From Bacteroidales bacterium (GTDB lineage: Bacteria > Bacteroidota > Bacteroidia > Bacteroidales > F082): 64,000 nucleotides of DNA. Where the stretch lies: positions 48,297-112,296 of the forward strand of contig JAUYGX010000111.1 in assembly GCA_030690365.1 (NCBI GenBank). The letters run 5' to 3'. Shown piece after piece: positions 44,733-53,554 of the stretch. A program made the translations under genes and the position numbers. The first letter of the stretch is position 1. Every line of letters starts with the position of its first letter. Below the pieces are notes generated by a model. It searched no databases and was not told the DNA's origin. It worked only from the letters and a program-made list of their open reading frames with translations.

Positions 44733-45944
44733 TTACTTCACCTGTTTGCTCCAGACCTCCCAAACTTTGGCCAAACCACCCTGTGAAGTTTCCCTGTAAA
44801 GGCTTGGTAAATCCTTTCCTGTTTGCTTCATGGCTTCCACCACCTGGTCGAACATCACAAAATGCCGACCATCCGAATTGCTGGCATACAAAGCCGCATC
44901 GATGGCTTGCTGCGCACCAAAGGCGTTGCGCTCAATACAGGGGATTTGCACCAATCCGCCAATCGGATCGCAGGTTAGCCCCAAATGATGTTCCAGACTG
45001 GCCGAAGCTGCATATTCAATCTGATAAGGCGACGCCCCCGAAAGCTGGGCAGCTGCTGCGGCAGCCATGCTGCTGGCAGTCCCTACCTCCCCCTGACAAC
45101 CCACTTCGGCACCGGAAATGGAAGCATTGTGTTTTACTAAATTTCCAATCAAACCCGCCGTGGCCATGGCACGCAGGATAAAACTCTCACCCATGCTGTA
45201 GTTTTTGTGAAACAGGTACAACACACCTGGCAATATCCCGCACGATCCACACGTTGGAGCTGTAACCACAATTCCGCCCGAAGAATTTTCTTCTGAAACG
45301 GCCAGTGCATAGGCAAATAAATAGCTGTCGTCGCGGATAAAATTGTTTTGGGTGCGGGCTTTAAAATAATAGGAAGCGGCTTTGCGCTGCATTTTGAGTC
45401 CTCCGGGAAGGGTTCCTTCGGTATTTAATCCGCGTTCAACGGCCGCTTTCATGGTTTCCCATACAATTTTCAGGTAATCCATCAAATCGGGTTCTTCATG
45501 TTTTTGCACATATTCCCACAAGGCACCTCCATGGATACGAATATGTTCGAGAATTTCTGCCATCGACCGATGAGGATAAACCTGGATTTCTTCCTGTAGC
45601 ATATTGCTCTCGCGGATTTCACCACCGCCTACACTATATATTTCCCACTTATTTACCACATTGGCACGTTTATCCAATGCCTCAAACAGCATCCCATTCG
45701 GGTGAAATGGCAATGTTTCCATCGGATGCCAAATCACCTCGGTATTGGAACCCATCGCCTCTATAATGGCCACATCGGTGAGGTGACCTCTACCCGTAAG
45801 TGCAAGACTACCGTAAAGATGTACTCTGTAACTGGCAGCATTTTTATTTTGTTCGTAAAAAATGGAGGCCGCACGGCTGGGTCCCATCGTGTGACTACTG
45901 CTCGGTCCATGACCTATTTTGTATATTTTCCTGATTGAATCCAT
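44733..45944 (-). CDS. L-serine ammonia-lyase (Fe-S type, single chain), 403 aa
   Basis: Deaminates serine to pyruvate and ammonia with a [4Fe-4S] cluster. The beta part (about 1-150) begins with KIGHGPSSSHTMGPSRAA; the alpha part (about 190-400) has VTAPTCGSCGILPGVL with cluster-binding Cys, GCQGEVGTASSMAAAA, and LTCDPIGGLVQIPCIERN. Both subunits are fused as in the SdaA/SdaB form, but it is about 50 residues shorter than E. coli SdaA. It is monocistronic, with a -7 box 89 bases upstream on the minus strand. Confidence 0.93.
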   Translation of the reverse strand: MDSIRKIYKIGHGPSSSHTMGPSRAASIFYEQNKNAASYRVHLYGSLALTGRGHLTDVAIIEAMGSNTEVIWHPMETLPFHPNGMLFEALDKRANVVNKWEIYSVGGGEIRESNMLQEEIQVYPHRSMAEILEHIRIHGGALWEYVQKHEEPDLMDYLKIVWETMKAAVERGLNTEGTLPGGLKMQRKAASYYFKARTQNNFIRDDSYLFAYALAVSEENSSGGIVVTAPTCGSCGILPGVLYLFHKNYSMGESFILRAMATAGLIGNLVKHNASISGAEVGCQGEVGTASSMAAAAAAQLSGASPYQIEYAASASLEHHLGLTCDPIGGLVQIPCIERNAFGAQQAIDAALYASNSDGRHFVMFDQVVEAMKQTGKDLPSLYRETSQGGLAKVWEVWSKQVK

Positions 45945-46032
45945 GGGAGAAATATGATTTTAAATATTGAGTAACAATTGTTTACCTGAAAGAACGATTT
46001 TTTTTGAAAAGGCATCTTCTGATACTAAAGTG

Positions 46033-46040
46033 CAAAAGTA
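46033..46040 (-). promoter_or_regulatory. -7 promoter element (TACTTTTG) upstream of the serine dehydratase
   Basis: An exact TAnnTTTG match on the minus strand, 89 bases before the start. A leader this long could hold regulation, but no riboswitch pattern was seen. Confidence 0.45.
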
Positions 46041-46091
46041 ATCAATCCTTACAGTTCCTGTTTTCCGTTCCTGAAAATGGTGTGAATGGTT

Positions 46092-46099
46092 TATATTTG
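46092..46099 (+). promoter_or_regulatory. -7 promoter element (TATATTTG) upstream of the PLP-binding protein gene
   Basis: An exact TAnnTTTG match, 14 bases before the ATG; no clear -33 box. Confidence 0.5.
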
Positions 46100-46113
46100 C
46101 AAAAAAATTCTTC

Positions 46114-46782
46114 ATGAGTATTCGGCAAAATCTTCATCATTATCTTCAACTCATTCCTGAACACGTAAAACTGGTGGCTGTATCAAAAACTAAACCGGTT
46201 GAAGACATTCAGGAAGCCTATGATGCAGGACAAAGGGTATTTGGAGAAAACAAGGCCCAGGATTTGGCTGCCAGACAAAAGCTGTTGCCAGCGGACATCG
46301 AATGGCACTTTATTGGCCATATGCAAACCAACAAAGTAAAGTTAATTGCCCCGTTTGTAAAGCTAATTCACGCCGTCGACAGCCTGAAACTTTTAAATGA
46401 AATTAACAAACAAGCCACTGAAAACCAGCGGGTAATTGACTGTTTGTTACAGTTTCATATTGCAGAAGAGGAAACCAAATTTGGCTTAAACTATGAGGAA
46501 GCCTGTGAATTGTTGTCTGCCGAATCTTTTACAAAAATGGGGAACATTCGCATCACCGGGGTGATGGGGATGGCCACTTTTACCGATGACACCAACCAGG
46601 TAACAAGGGAATTTAAACAACTCAGCGCTATTTTTCACCAATTAAAAAGCAATTATTTTAAGTCACAGGATTCTTTTTGCGAAATTTCAATGGGCATGTC
46701 GGATGATTTTCAAATCGCCATCCAGGCCGGCAGCACCATGGTCAGAATCGGAACCGGTATCTTTGGCAGCCGCAATTACTAA
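46114..46782 (+). CDS. YggS/PLPBP family pyridoxal phosphate homeostasis protein, 222 aa
   Basis: A single-domain TIM barrel that binds PLP and buffers its supply to other enzymes. The PLP lysine lies in VAVSKTKPVEDI (Lys near residue 26), followed by FGENKAQDL, WHFIGHMQTNKVK and the C-terminal phosphate-binding SMGMSDDFQIAIQAGSTMVRIGTGIFG. Length is typical. It lies 14 bases before the CaCA antiporter gene; co-transcription is likely. Confidence 0.95.
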   Translation: MSIRQNLHHYLQLIPEHVKLVAVSKTKPVEDIQEAYDAGQRVFGENKAQDLAARQKLLPADIEWHFIGHMQTNKVKLIAPFVKLIHAVDSLKLLNEINKQATENQRVIDCLLQFHIAEEETKFGLNYEEACELLSAESFTKMGNIRITGVMGMATFTDDTNQVTREFKQLSAIFHQLKSNYFKSQDSFCEISMGMSDDFQIAIQAGSTMVRIGTGIFGSRNY

Positions 46783-46796
46783 CTATCACCTACTTT

Positions 46797-47759
46797 ATGC
46801 TAACCTATTTTCTATTTGTTGTTGGATTTGTTGTGCTCATCGCCGGAGCCAAATACCTGGTCGATGGCGCATCGGCAGCGGGTGTCAGGCTCGGTTTGTC
46901 GCAAATGGTGATTGGACTTACCATCGTCGCCATCGGCACTTCTTTGCCTGAATTAATCATCAATGTATTTGCCAGCATTTCAGGAAACACCGGACTTGCC
47001 ATCGGGAATGTGGTAGGTAGCAACCTGATGAACACACTGCTGGTAATCGGAATGGCTGCCGTTATTTTTCCCATAAAAGCCGTAAAAAGTGTTTATAAAC
47101 GGGATGTTTGGATCAATCTACTGGCTATCGCCGTACTACTCATGCTTGCCAATGACCGGCTCTTTTTTAAAGCAACCAACACGATCGATGTTTTTGACGG
47201 TGGAATTTTGCTGGTGTTATTTGTCTATGTGCTTTATTTAATGTTTTCTAAATCAGGGCAGCAACCAGATGAGGATCTGACAGAGAAGCCAGCATCAGTC
47301 ATCACTAAAACCCGAATAGTGTTGTACATTTTGGGAGGAAGTGCCGGTTTGTATTTTGGCGGGACATGGATTGTTGACAGCACCACCGAGATTGGCGCTC
47401 AACTTGGAATTTCTGAAACCATGATGGGACTAACGGTTGTGGCCATAGCTACCTCTTTGCCAGAACTGGCCACCAGCATAGTAGCCGCGATGAACAAAAA
47501 AACCGATATCGCCCTCGGCAATGCGCTGGGAAGCAATATATTCAACATCTTTTTTGTACTGGGATTAAGTGCTGTAATTCACCCGATAACTTTCGATTCA
47601 TCGCTCAACATTCAACTACTTTTACTACTGGCAACTGGTTTTTTTATTGCTTTGATTATATACACCGGCAAAACTTCAAAAACCATCTCACGGATCGAAG
47701 GTAGTCTGCTCATTATATTATATGTGGCTTTTATGGTTTGGACCATTATGAGTACCTAA
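46797..47759 (+). CDS. CaCA superfamily calcium/sodium antiporter (YrbG type), 320 aa
   Basis: Ten or so membrane helices in two homologous halves, each with an alpha-repeat: GLTIVAIGTSLPELIINV...GNVVGSNLMNT near residues 40-80 and GLTVVAIATSLPELATSI...GNALGSNIFNI near 210-250. The paired Glu in SLPEL and the Asn in GSN coordinate cations. It exchanges sodium or protons for calcium across the inner membrane. Confidence 0.95.
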   Translation: MLTYFLFVVGFVVLIAGAKYLVDGASAAGVRLGLSQMVIGLTIVAIGTSLPELIINVFASISGNTGLAIGNVVGSNLMNTLLVIGMAAVIFPIKAVKSVYKRDVWINLLAIAVLLMLANDRLFFKATNTIDVFDGGILLVLFVYVLYLMFSKSGQQPDEDLTEKPASVITKTRIVLYILGGSAGLYFGGTWIVDSTTEIGAQLGISETMMGLTVVAIATSLPELATSIVAAMNKKTDIALGNALGSNIFNIFFVLGLSAVIHPITFDSSLNIQLLLLLATGFFIALIIYTGKTSKTISRIEGSLLIILYVAFMVWTIMST

Positions 47760-47832
47760 ACAAAGCGATTGAACCATTTGAGTGATTTTCCCCTGACTTT
47801 TGAACTAGTTTTGCAAGGTTAAAACGATTTCA

Positions 47833-48774
47833 ATGAAGTTAAAGAATTTTGTGTTGCTCTGCTTTTTTATCATGACCAGTATACTTGGATATGGTCAAAA
47901 TGAGGGTGTTGGAATTTTGTTTTCTCCCTATCAAGAATCTCAGGGTTTAAATTCAGACAAAGGAATATTTCCCTTGTTGAAAAATCATTTTAAGGACAAA
48001 CAAGTTCAATTTCCAAAACCTTATTCCATTGGTGTTCAGGCTTTTTATTACAACCAGCCGACCATTGCCCGACAAATCAGACTTGAAGGCAGCTCTGTTT
48101 CAGGCACCAACATCACTGCTACAGGTGATAGCATTGCTCAAAACACCACAATAACCGAACTTAATCTGCTTGTAACCGCCTCCGTATGGATATTTCCGTT
48201 TTTATCAGTCTACGGCATAGGAGGCTCCACTTCAGGAGTTATTTATCCGCAGCTGACAATAGATGGAATTGTTGTTCATAACCTTCCCACACTGGGTGAT
48301 ATAAAGGTGGATACAGCCATTGGACTCGATCAAAAAATTGCATATACCGCAGCAAGCTACGGATTTGGAAGTACTTTGAGCTTTGGTATCAGGAAACTTT
48401 TCTTTATTGGTGATTATCAATTTACCAGGTGCAAACCCAGTGATTTTGAGAATGTATTAATCCGCCAGAATATCACTGGAAAAGTTGGGATTCAACTTCA
48501 ACTTAAACAAACGCAGCTAAGATTCTGGGCTGGAGTCATGTATTATAACAACGATCAAAAGTTTCATGGCCAGATTAAAGTGGCCGATATAGCCCCCATA
48601 CTGCTTCCATTGCTGGGCGAAGAAGCCAGTTATTCTGGTACGGTAAAAGCCATTTCAAATTGGAATATGATGATCGGAGCCTCCCTTCAAATATGGAACA
48701 ATAGCCTTTTCAGCCTTGAAGCGGGTTTTATTGGTCGCAGCCAGGTCAATATTGGATACAGGTTCGGCTTTTAG
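47833..48774 (+). CDS. Unknown exported, probably outer membrane protein, 313 aa
   Basis: Signal peptide MKLKNFVLLCFFIMTSILGYG. The body is beta-rich (for example LLVTASVWIFPFLSVYGIGGSTSG, AASYGFGSTLSFGIRKLFFIGDYQFT and VGIQLQLKQTQLRFWAGVMYYN), ending SQVNIGYRFGF with a terminal Phe, as expected for a barrel substrate of the BAM machine. No named family. It stands alone between the antiporter and rex. Confidence 0.65.
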   Translation: MKLKNFVLLCFFIMTSILGYGQNEGVGILFSPYQESQGLNSDKGIFPLLKNHFKDKQVQFPKPYSIGVQAFYYNQPTIARQIRLEGSSVSGTNITATGDSIAQNTTITELNLLVTASVWIFPFLSVYGIGGSTSGVIYPQLTIDGIVVHNLPTLGDIKVDTAIGLDQKIAYTAASYGFGSTLSFGIRKLFFIGDYQFTRCKPSDFENVLIRQNITGKVGIQLQLKQTQLRFWAGVMYYNNDQKFHGQIKVADIAPILLPLLGEEASYSGTVKAISNWNMMIGASLQIWNNSLFSLEAGFIGRSQVNIGYRFGF

Positions 48775-48841
48775 CCGAAAACGATTTAAAAAGGAGGTTT
48801 AATTCTCCATTAGTCGTCTATAATTAAGCTAAAAAATAACA

Positions 48842-48859
48842 ATGTTATTTTATTAACAA
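48842..48859. promoter_or_regulatory. Rex-like operator 1 of the rex promoter
   Basis: ATGTTATTTTATTAACAA. Compared with TTGTTAAnnnnTTAACAA it has a perfect right half (TTAACAA) and a TGTTA core in the left half. It ends three bases before the -33 TTTG box. Confidence 0.6.
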
Positions 48860-48862
48860 TTA

Positions 48863-48894
48863 TTTGGATAAAAGAAACAACAAACTTACTTTTG
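48863..48894 (+). promoter_or_regulatory. Full Bacteroidota promoter of rex (TTTG, 20 bases, TACTTTTG)
   Basis: TTTG at 48863-48866 and TACTTTTG at 48887-48894, separated by 20 bases, match the -33/-7 consensus for the Bacteroidota primary sigma factor. The rex ATG follows 27 bases later. It is the only complete -33/-7 pair I could find in the window. Confidence 0.8.
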
Positions 48895-48896
48895 TC

Positions 48897-48914
48897 CTGT
48901 TATTAAATTAACAA
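48897..48914. promoter_or_regulatory. Rex-like operator 2 of the rex promoter
   Basis: CTGTTATTAAATTAACAA, the same half-sites as operator 1, lying two bases after the -7 box, over the likely transcription start. The two sites are 55 bases apart, about five helical turns, so bound dimers would face the same side and enclose the promoter. Confidence 0.65.
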
Positions 48915-48921
48915 TATTGCG

Positions 48922-49575
48922 ATGGAAGAAAAGGAAACATTTAATCATTTACCTCACAAAACCATAGCCAGGCTCAGTCAGTATCGACGCGCACTGCTGC
49001 TATGCCTGAGTCGTGGCAAGAGCCACATATTTTCTCACGAAATCGCCACCATCCAACACATTACACCGGTACAGGTGCGCAGAGATTTGATGCTCATTGG
49101 CTATTCGGGAACCCTTCGGAAAGGCTACAACATCAAAGAGCTCATTAACCTGATTGCCAATATTATCGACAGCGAAGAAGGGATAAAGGTAGCCATTGTT
49201 GGCATGGGAAATCTGGGACGGGCGCTCATCAATTATTTTAGCGGGAAGCGGCATAAGCTCTCGATAGTAGCAGGTTTCGACACCAATCCTGATAAAATTG
49301 GGAATACCATGAATGGAGTTCCCTGCTATTCTGCTTCCATGATGAAAGATATTATTCAACAGGAAGGCATTCAGATTGGAATCATTACCGTTCCGGCCGA
49401 AAATGCCAGTCAAACAGCCAACGAGCTGGTGGCTGCCGGTATTAAAGGGTTGCTCAACTACACTCCCAAACCCATCGATGTACCCGAATATGTATATCTG
49501 GAAGAATACGACATGATCACCACACTCGAAAAAGTGGCTTTTTATGTAAAAATGAGAAGTCTGGAAGAGGAATAG
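48922..49575 (+). CDS. rex: Redox-sensing transcriptional repressor Rex, 217 aa
   Basis: N-terminal winged helix (about 10-85) with ARLSQYRRALLLCLS, SHEIATIQHITPVQVRRDLMLIGYSG and RKGYNIKELI, then a Rossmann fold with the NAD(H) motif VAIVGMGNLGRALINY (about 90-105), FDTNPDKIG, and IGIITVPAENASQTANELVAAGIKGLLNYTP. C-terminal helix for domain swapping. Rex binds DNA when NADH is low and lets go when NADH rises, controlling fermentation and respiration genes. Flanking operators suggest it regulates itself. It ends before a strong terminator. Confidence 0.97.
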   Translation: MEEKETFNHLPHKTIARLSQYRRALLLCLSRGKSHIFSHEIATIQHITPVQVRRDLMLIGYSGTLRKGYNIKELINLIANIIDSEEGIKVAIVGMGNLGRALINYFSGKRHKLSIVAGFDTNPDKIGNTMNGVPCYSASMMKDIIQQEGIQIGIITVPAENASQTANELVAAGIKGLLNYTPKPIDVPEYVYLEEYDMITTLEKVAFYVKMRSLEEE

Positions 49576-49595
49576 GAAAATAAAAGTCATTAAAT

Positions 49596-49623
49596 GAAAA
49601 AAGCCGGTATCCCGGCTTTTTTC
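49596..49623. terminator. Bidirectional Rho-independent terminator
   Basis: GAAAAAAGCCGG (49596-49607) pairs perfectly with CCGGCTTTTTTC (49612-49623) across a TATC loop. It lies between convergent rex (+) and arcC (-). Confidence 0.93.
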
Positions 49624-49655
49624 ATTTATAAATCTCACTTTTACACTATTGATCT

Positions 49656-50600
49656 TTATACCATTGTAACCCTGGTTCCGCCATCATCCACACCCAGCAA
49701 AGTGGTTTCGGTAATAATGGCGTCTTTGCCGGTTCGTTCCACAAATTTTATGGCAGCTTTAATTTTCGGCCCCATACTGCCTTCTCCAAACTGACCCTCG
49801 TGAAGATACCGTTTGGCATCTGCAATGTTTAACCTATCAAGTGACCGTTGTTGAGGTGTATTGAAATTCAGACACACTTTGGGCACATCGGTAAGAATAA
49901 ATAATTTGTCGGCACGTACCTGCGAGGCCAACAACGAAGAGGCTAAATCCTTGTCGATTACGGCATCTATACCTTCCAGGAAATTTTCTTCACGATAGTA
50001 GCAAGGTATTCCACCACCACCCACGGCAATCACAATATGGCCGCTGCGGGCGATTTGCTCGATGGATTTTCTGTTGAAAATAACCAATGGAGTGGGTGAA
50101 GCCACTACCTTTCGCCAACCACGGCCGGCGGCATCTTCCTTATACACCGAACCTGTTTCAGCCATTATTTTCTCGGCTTCATCCTTTTTATAATAAGGTC
50201 CAATCGGTTTGGTCGGGTTTTTAAACGCAGGATCATCCTTATTTACCAGCACCTGGGTGATGATCGAAATGATATCCGATTCAAGGTCTTCCTTCATCAA
50301 CACATTGCGCAATTGCTGTTCCAGAATATATCCTATAAACCCCTGAGAATAAGCCACACTAATATCCAGTGGCATGTCGGGTACTCCGTAAAGTTTGTTC
50401 CCGGCGGTATTGGCCAATAATATATTTCCCACTTGTGGACCGTTCCCATGTGTTAGTACCAAATCATAATTCCTCTTGATCAACTTCACCAGACTCTGAC
50501 TCGCATTGCTCGCATTTTGCTCCTGCTCCGAAATAGTCCCATTCTGTCCCGCTCTCAGCAGTGCATTTCCTCCAAATGCTACAACAGCTAACTTCCTCAT
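49656..50600 (-). CDS. arcC: Carbamate kinase, 314 aa
   Basis: Amino-acid kinase fold. Opening MRKLAVVAFGGNALLRAGQNG, LTHGNGPQVGNILL, then VVASPTPL, GIPCYYR, and VIDKDLASSLLA near the ATP site, closing KDAIITE. It makes ATP from carbamoyl phosphate and ADP, the last step of arginine or purine/urea breakdown. I use the start MRKLAVV; an ATG two codons upstream is equally possible. No arginine deiminase or ornithine transcarbamylase genes are near. Its promoter has a Rex-like site upstream. Confidence 0.94.
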   Translation of the reverse strand: MRKLAVVAFGGNALLRAGQNGTISEQEQNASNASQSLVKLIKRNYDLVLTHGNGPQVGNILLANTAGNKLYGVPDMPLDISVAYSQGFIGYILEQQLRNVLMKEDLESDIISIITQVLVNKDDPAFKNPTKPIGPYYKKDEAEKIMAETGSVYKEDAAGRGWRKVVASPTPLVIFNRKSIEQIARSGHIVIAVGGGGIPCYYREENFLEGIDAVIDKDLASSLLASQVRADKLFILTDVPKVCLNFNTPQQRSLDRLNIADAKRYLHEGQFGEGSMGPKIKAAIKFVERTGKDAIITETTLLGVDDGGTRVTMV

Positions 50601-50627
50601 AATCATCAATTTTATTTAATAAGGCAA

Positions 50628-50635
50628 CAAAAATA
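50628..50635 (-). promoter_or_regulatory. -7 promoter element (TATTTTTG) of arcC
   Basis: An exact TAnnTTTG match on the minus strand, 27 bases before the arcC start used here. The Rex-like site begins 29 bases upstream of it, nearly the same distance as at gcvT. Confidence 0.55.
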
Positions 50636-50664
50636 CGTCTTTTTATTGTTATTTTACAATTCAA

Positions 50665-50682
50665 GTGTGATTTTTTTAACAA
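50665..50682. promoter_or_regulatory. Rex-like operator between arcC and the SLC13 transporter gene
   Basis: GTGTGATTTTTTTAACAA: right half TTAACAA perfect, left half with a TGTGA core (TTGTGAA expected). It could act on arcC, or on the divergent transporter at 50833. A further inverted repeat TTTTCAC...GTGAAAA (50719-50745) lies in the same gap and is unassigned. Confidence 0.5.
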
Positions 50683-50832
50683 TCAAATGATGTTTTTTTA
50701 TTTCAGTACACAATTGCATTTTCACGACAGTATTCATTGTGAAAAGAAAAAAGATATCAGAGTATCTTATTTATCAGATGTTTTTATATCTTGCGGTGTT
50801 TCACTATTACTTATCATTCAATTGGTTTCAAA

Positions 50833-52338
50833 ATGAGGCAATTTATTGGATTTCTGGTAGTCCCCGTGATTTTTTTGTATTTGATTTTGTTTGCCGATCT
50901 GGCACCGGGCAAGCCGGAAATTACCTACACACTGGCTGTTGCGGTTTTAATGGCCGGCTGGTGGATTACAGAAATCATTCCGTTGGCTGTAACGTCCTTG
51001 CTTCCGGTAGTATTACTACCATTTCTGGGAGTAATGGATGGAAAAGATGTTTCCTCTGCCTATTTTAATCACGTAATCTTTCTATTTATTGGTGGTTTTA
51101 TTGTTGCACTGGCCATGCAGAAATGGGATCTTCACAAAAGGATTGCTCTTAAAATTATGCTAATCACCGGCACCAGCCCACGACGTGTATTGCTTGGATT
51201 TATGGCGGCCACCGCCTTTTTATCCATGTGGATTTCCAACACAGCCACTGCCATGATGATGGTTCCCATCCTACTTTCGATTTCCAAAAAGTTAAAGGAC
51301 TTTATGGACGAGAAATCACATAAAAAATTTACTACCGGGCTGCTGTTGGGTGTTGCTTACAGTGCATCCATAGGTGGAATTGCCACCCTTGTAGGTACGC
51401 CACCTAATCTTTCGTTTGCACGGATTTTTCAAATCATGTTTCCGGGTGCACCCGAAATTAGTTTTAGCAACTGGTTTTTATTTGCACTTCCCATCAGCCT
51501 TGTGTTGTTTTTCATCACCTGGATTTTTCTTTACAAGCGCTACAAACCAGCTTATTTTGAGTCGTCGCACACCGAATCCGCCATAAGAACTCAATACACG
51601 CAACTGGGAAAAGCCTCGTACGAGGAGCGCATCGTTCTGGTATTGTTTGTGTTACTGGCCATATTGTGGCTATCACGGTCCACGTTGACCATTGGTAATC
51701 TCGTTGTCCCCGGATGGAGTTCGTTACTGCCATATCCTGAACAGGTAAATGATGGAACGGTGGCCATTGCAATTTCCGTCCTGCTTTTCATTATTCCCAC
51801 TTCCGGTAAGGATGGATTACGGCTAATGGACTGGAAGACAGCGAAAAAACTACCCTGGAATATTGTTTTGCTCTTTGGAGGCGGCTTTGCACTGGCCAAC
51901 GCTTTTAAAGTCTCCGGATTATCACTCTGGGTTGGCGAACAAATGGGAGCCGCTGCCGGACTGCCCATCATATTGATTATCGTGTTGATTTCGCTCACAA
52001 TGACCTTTTTAACTGAACTCACCTCCAACACAGCAACCACCGAAATGCTGCTGCCCGTGTTGGCTGGTTTATCTGTAAGTGTGGAAATAAACCCGCTGTT
52101 ATTTATGCTTCCGGCAACCCTGAGTGCCTCCATGGCCTTTATGTTACCAGTAGCAACCCCGCCAAACGCCATCGTTTTTGGATCTAATCAACTCTCTGTT
52201 GGGGAAATGGTGAAAACAGGGATTATCTTAAACCTGATTGGAGTTGTTGTAATTACCTTGGCTACCTATTATTGGGGATCGTATTTATTCGATATCGACA
52301 TGAGTCAGATGCCATTGTGGGCCAGCCCTGTAAACTAA
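50833..52338 (+). CDS. SLC13/DASS family sodium:dicarboxylate symporter, 501 aa
   Basis: About a dozen membrane segments. The start at 50833 (MRQFIGFLVVPVIFLYL) is preferred to the in-frame TTG 14 codons upstream. Family segments: WWITEIIPLAVTSLLPVVLLPFLGV, TAFLSMWISNTATAMMMVPI (SNT motif 1), the GLLLGVAYSASIGGIATLVGTPPNL region, and the second SNT motif TELTSNTATTEMLLPVLA with VATPPNAIVFGS. It takes up dicarboxylates or other anions with sodium. Substrate not determined. The next gene follows after 18 bases. Confidence 0.93.
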   Translation: MRQFIGFLVVPVIFLYLILFADLAPGKPEITYTLAVAVLMAGWWITEIIPLAVTSLLPVVLLPFLGVMDGKDVSSAYFNHVIFLFIGGFIVALAMQKWDLHKRIALKIMLITGTSPRRVLLGFMAATAFLSMWISNTATAMMMVPILLSISKKLKDFMDEKSHKKFTTGLLLGVAYSASIGGIATLVGTPPNLSFARIFQIMFPGAPEISFSNWFLFALPISLVLFFITWIFLYKRYKPAYFESSHTESAIRTQYTQLGKASYEERIVLVLFVLLAILWLSRSTLTIGNLVVPGWSSLLPYPEQVNDGTVAIAISVLLFIIPTSGKDGLRLMDWKTAKKLPWNIVLLFGGGFALANAFKVSGLSLWVGEQMGAAAGLPIILIIVLISLTMTFLTELTSNTATTEMLLPVLAGLSVSVEINPLLFMLPATLSASMAFMLPVATPPNAIVFGSNQLSVGEMVKTGIILNLIGVVVITLATYYWGSYLFDIDMSQMPLWASPVN

Positions 52339-52356
52339 ATCAAGAATCCTGTGAAA

Positions 52357-53268
52357 ATGAAACCTCAACACAATCAAAAGAAAGCCTATTTATTTGCGCT
52401 GATAGCGGTGGTCTTTTGGTCCACCATGAGTTCAGCTTTTAAACTAACATTGCAAGGCATCGCCTTCGACGAATTGCTGCTTTGGGCTTCCATCTTTGGA
52501 TTTTTTACCTTATTAATTGTAAATCAATTTGGAAGCCGCCGACTGGAATTCAGTGAAATATCCAAAGGAGATGTAGGTCGGTCGGCGATAATGGGTTTTA
52601 TTAATCCTTTTTTATATTACCTGATTTTGTTTAAAGCCTACGAGTTGCTTGAAGCTCAACTGGCAGGTACACTCAACTACGCCTGGCCGGTAATCCTGGT
52701 GCTTCTCTCAGGTATCATACTGAAACAAAAAATCAGGTTGGTAAGCTACCTTGCACTGATCATCAGCTTTATTGGCTTAATCATCATCAGCACCAAGGGT
52801 CAGTTTAACTTTGTGAATGTAGATCATCCCACTGGTATTGTCCTGGCTGTAGGAAGTGCCTTTGTGTGGGCATTTTACTGGATTTTGAACATGAAAGATC
52901 CACGTGAAGACACGGGTAAAATCACCTTGAACCTGTTTTTTGGACTGGTTTATTTATTGATATACCTGTTTGTATCCGGCAAAGAAATACTGTTTCCAAC
53001 GGGCTGGACATTAGCGGGCTGTATTTATATCGGGATGTTCGAAATGAGCCTGACTTTTGTTATCTGGCTCAAAGCACTCAACACCTCCGAAAACACGGCC
53101 AAGGTCAGCAACCTGATTTATCTCTCACCCTTTATCGGACTGTTTTTCATTCGGTTAATGGTTGGCGAACCTATACTCATTTCCACCATTGTTGGATTGG
53201 CGATCATCATAGCAGGCATCTTAATTCAACAATTTCCGGTTAAAAAAGGCAATCCAAAAATTGAATAA
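52357..53268 (+). CDS. EamA/DMT family transporter, 303 aa
   Basis: Ten membrane segments in two EamA halves: AVVFWSTMSSAFKLTLQGIAFDELLL at the start, NYAWPVILVLLSGIILKQKIRLV in the middle of the first half, and the repeat AKVSNLIYLSPFIGLFFIRLMVGEPI in the second. The family includes exporters of amino acids and metabolites. The ATG at 52357 is used; a GTG two codons earlier is possible. Probably co-transcribed with the SLC13 gene. Confidence 0.9.
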   Translation: MKPQHNQKKAYLFALIAVVFWSTMSSAFKLTLQGIAFDELLLWASIFGFFTLLIVNQFGSRRLEFSEISKGDVGRSAIMGFINPFLYYLILFKAYELLEAQLAGTLNYAWPVILVLLSGIILKQKIRLVSYLALIISFIGLIIISTKGQFNFVNVDHPTGIVLAVGSAFVWAFYWILNMKDPREDTGKITLNLFFGLVYLLIYLFVSGKEILFPTGWTLAGCIYIGMFEMSLTFVIWLKALNTSENTAKVSNLIYLSPFIGLFFIRLMVGEPILISTIVGLAIIIAGILIQQFPVKKGNPKIE

Positions 53269-53305
53269 ACCGTTTCAATATAACAGTTGCTCAAACTGAG
53301 GGGGG

Positions 53306-53460
53306 TGCAGTCGGCTAAAGCCAGACTGCAATGGATTGATTAAATTCAGTTTTATTCATCTAATATGAACATGCTAAAAGTACATCTGTTGCAGTCTGGA
53401 TTTATCCGACTGCAAGTCAATCAAATTTATTCACTAATTTCCAGGTATTCAGTACTAATC
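53306..53460. repeat. REP/MITE-like unit 1
   Basis: Two small hairpins in inverted order: TGCAGTCGGCTAAAGCCAGACTGCA on the left (apex GGCTAAAGCC) and GCAGTCTGGATTTATCCGACTGC on the right, with about 60 bases between; left and right are inverted copies of one another. Similarity to unit 3 continues past the hairpins to about 53460. No gene. Confidence 0.8.
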
Positions 53461-53463
53461 CCG

Positions 53464-53521
53464 TTCCCGAAAAGGTTCGGGATTTTGGCCGATATTATAA
53501 ACCGGGATTTTAATCCCGGGT
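53464..53521. repeat. Two further short palindromes between units 1 and 2
   Basis: CCCGAA-AAGG-TTCGGG (53466-53481) and CCGGGATTTTAATCCCGG (53502-53519). They share no sequence with the TGCAGTC units and look like a different class of short palindromic repeat. Confidence 0.55.
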
Positions 53522-53554
53522 AGCTCAGACCCATTGATTAAACAGAAAGTTTTT

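Noticed and set aside
45965..45995. Palindrome TAACAATTGTTTA upstream of the serine dehydratase
   Set aside because: Half-sites are in the wrong order for Rex and no regulator could be linked to it.
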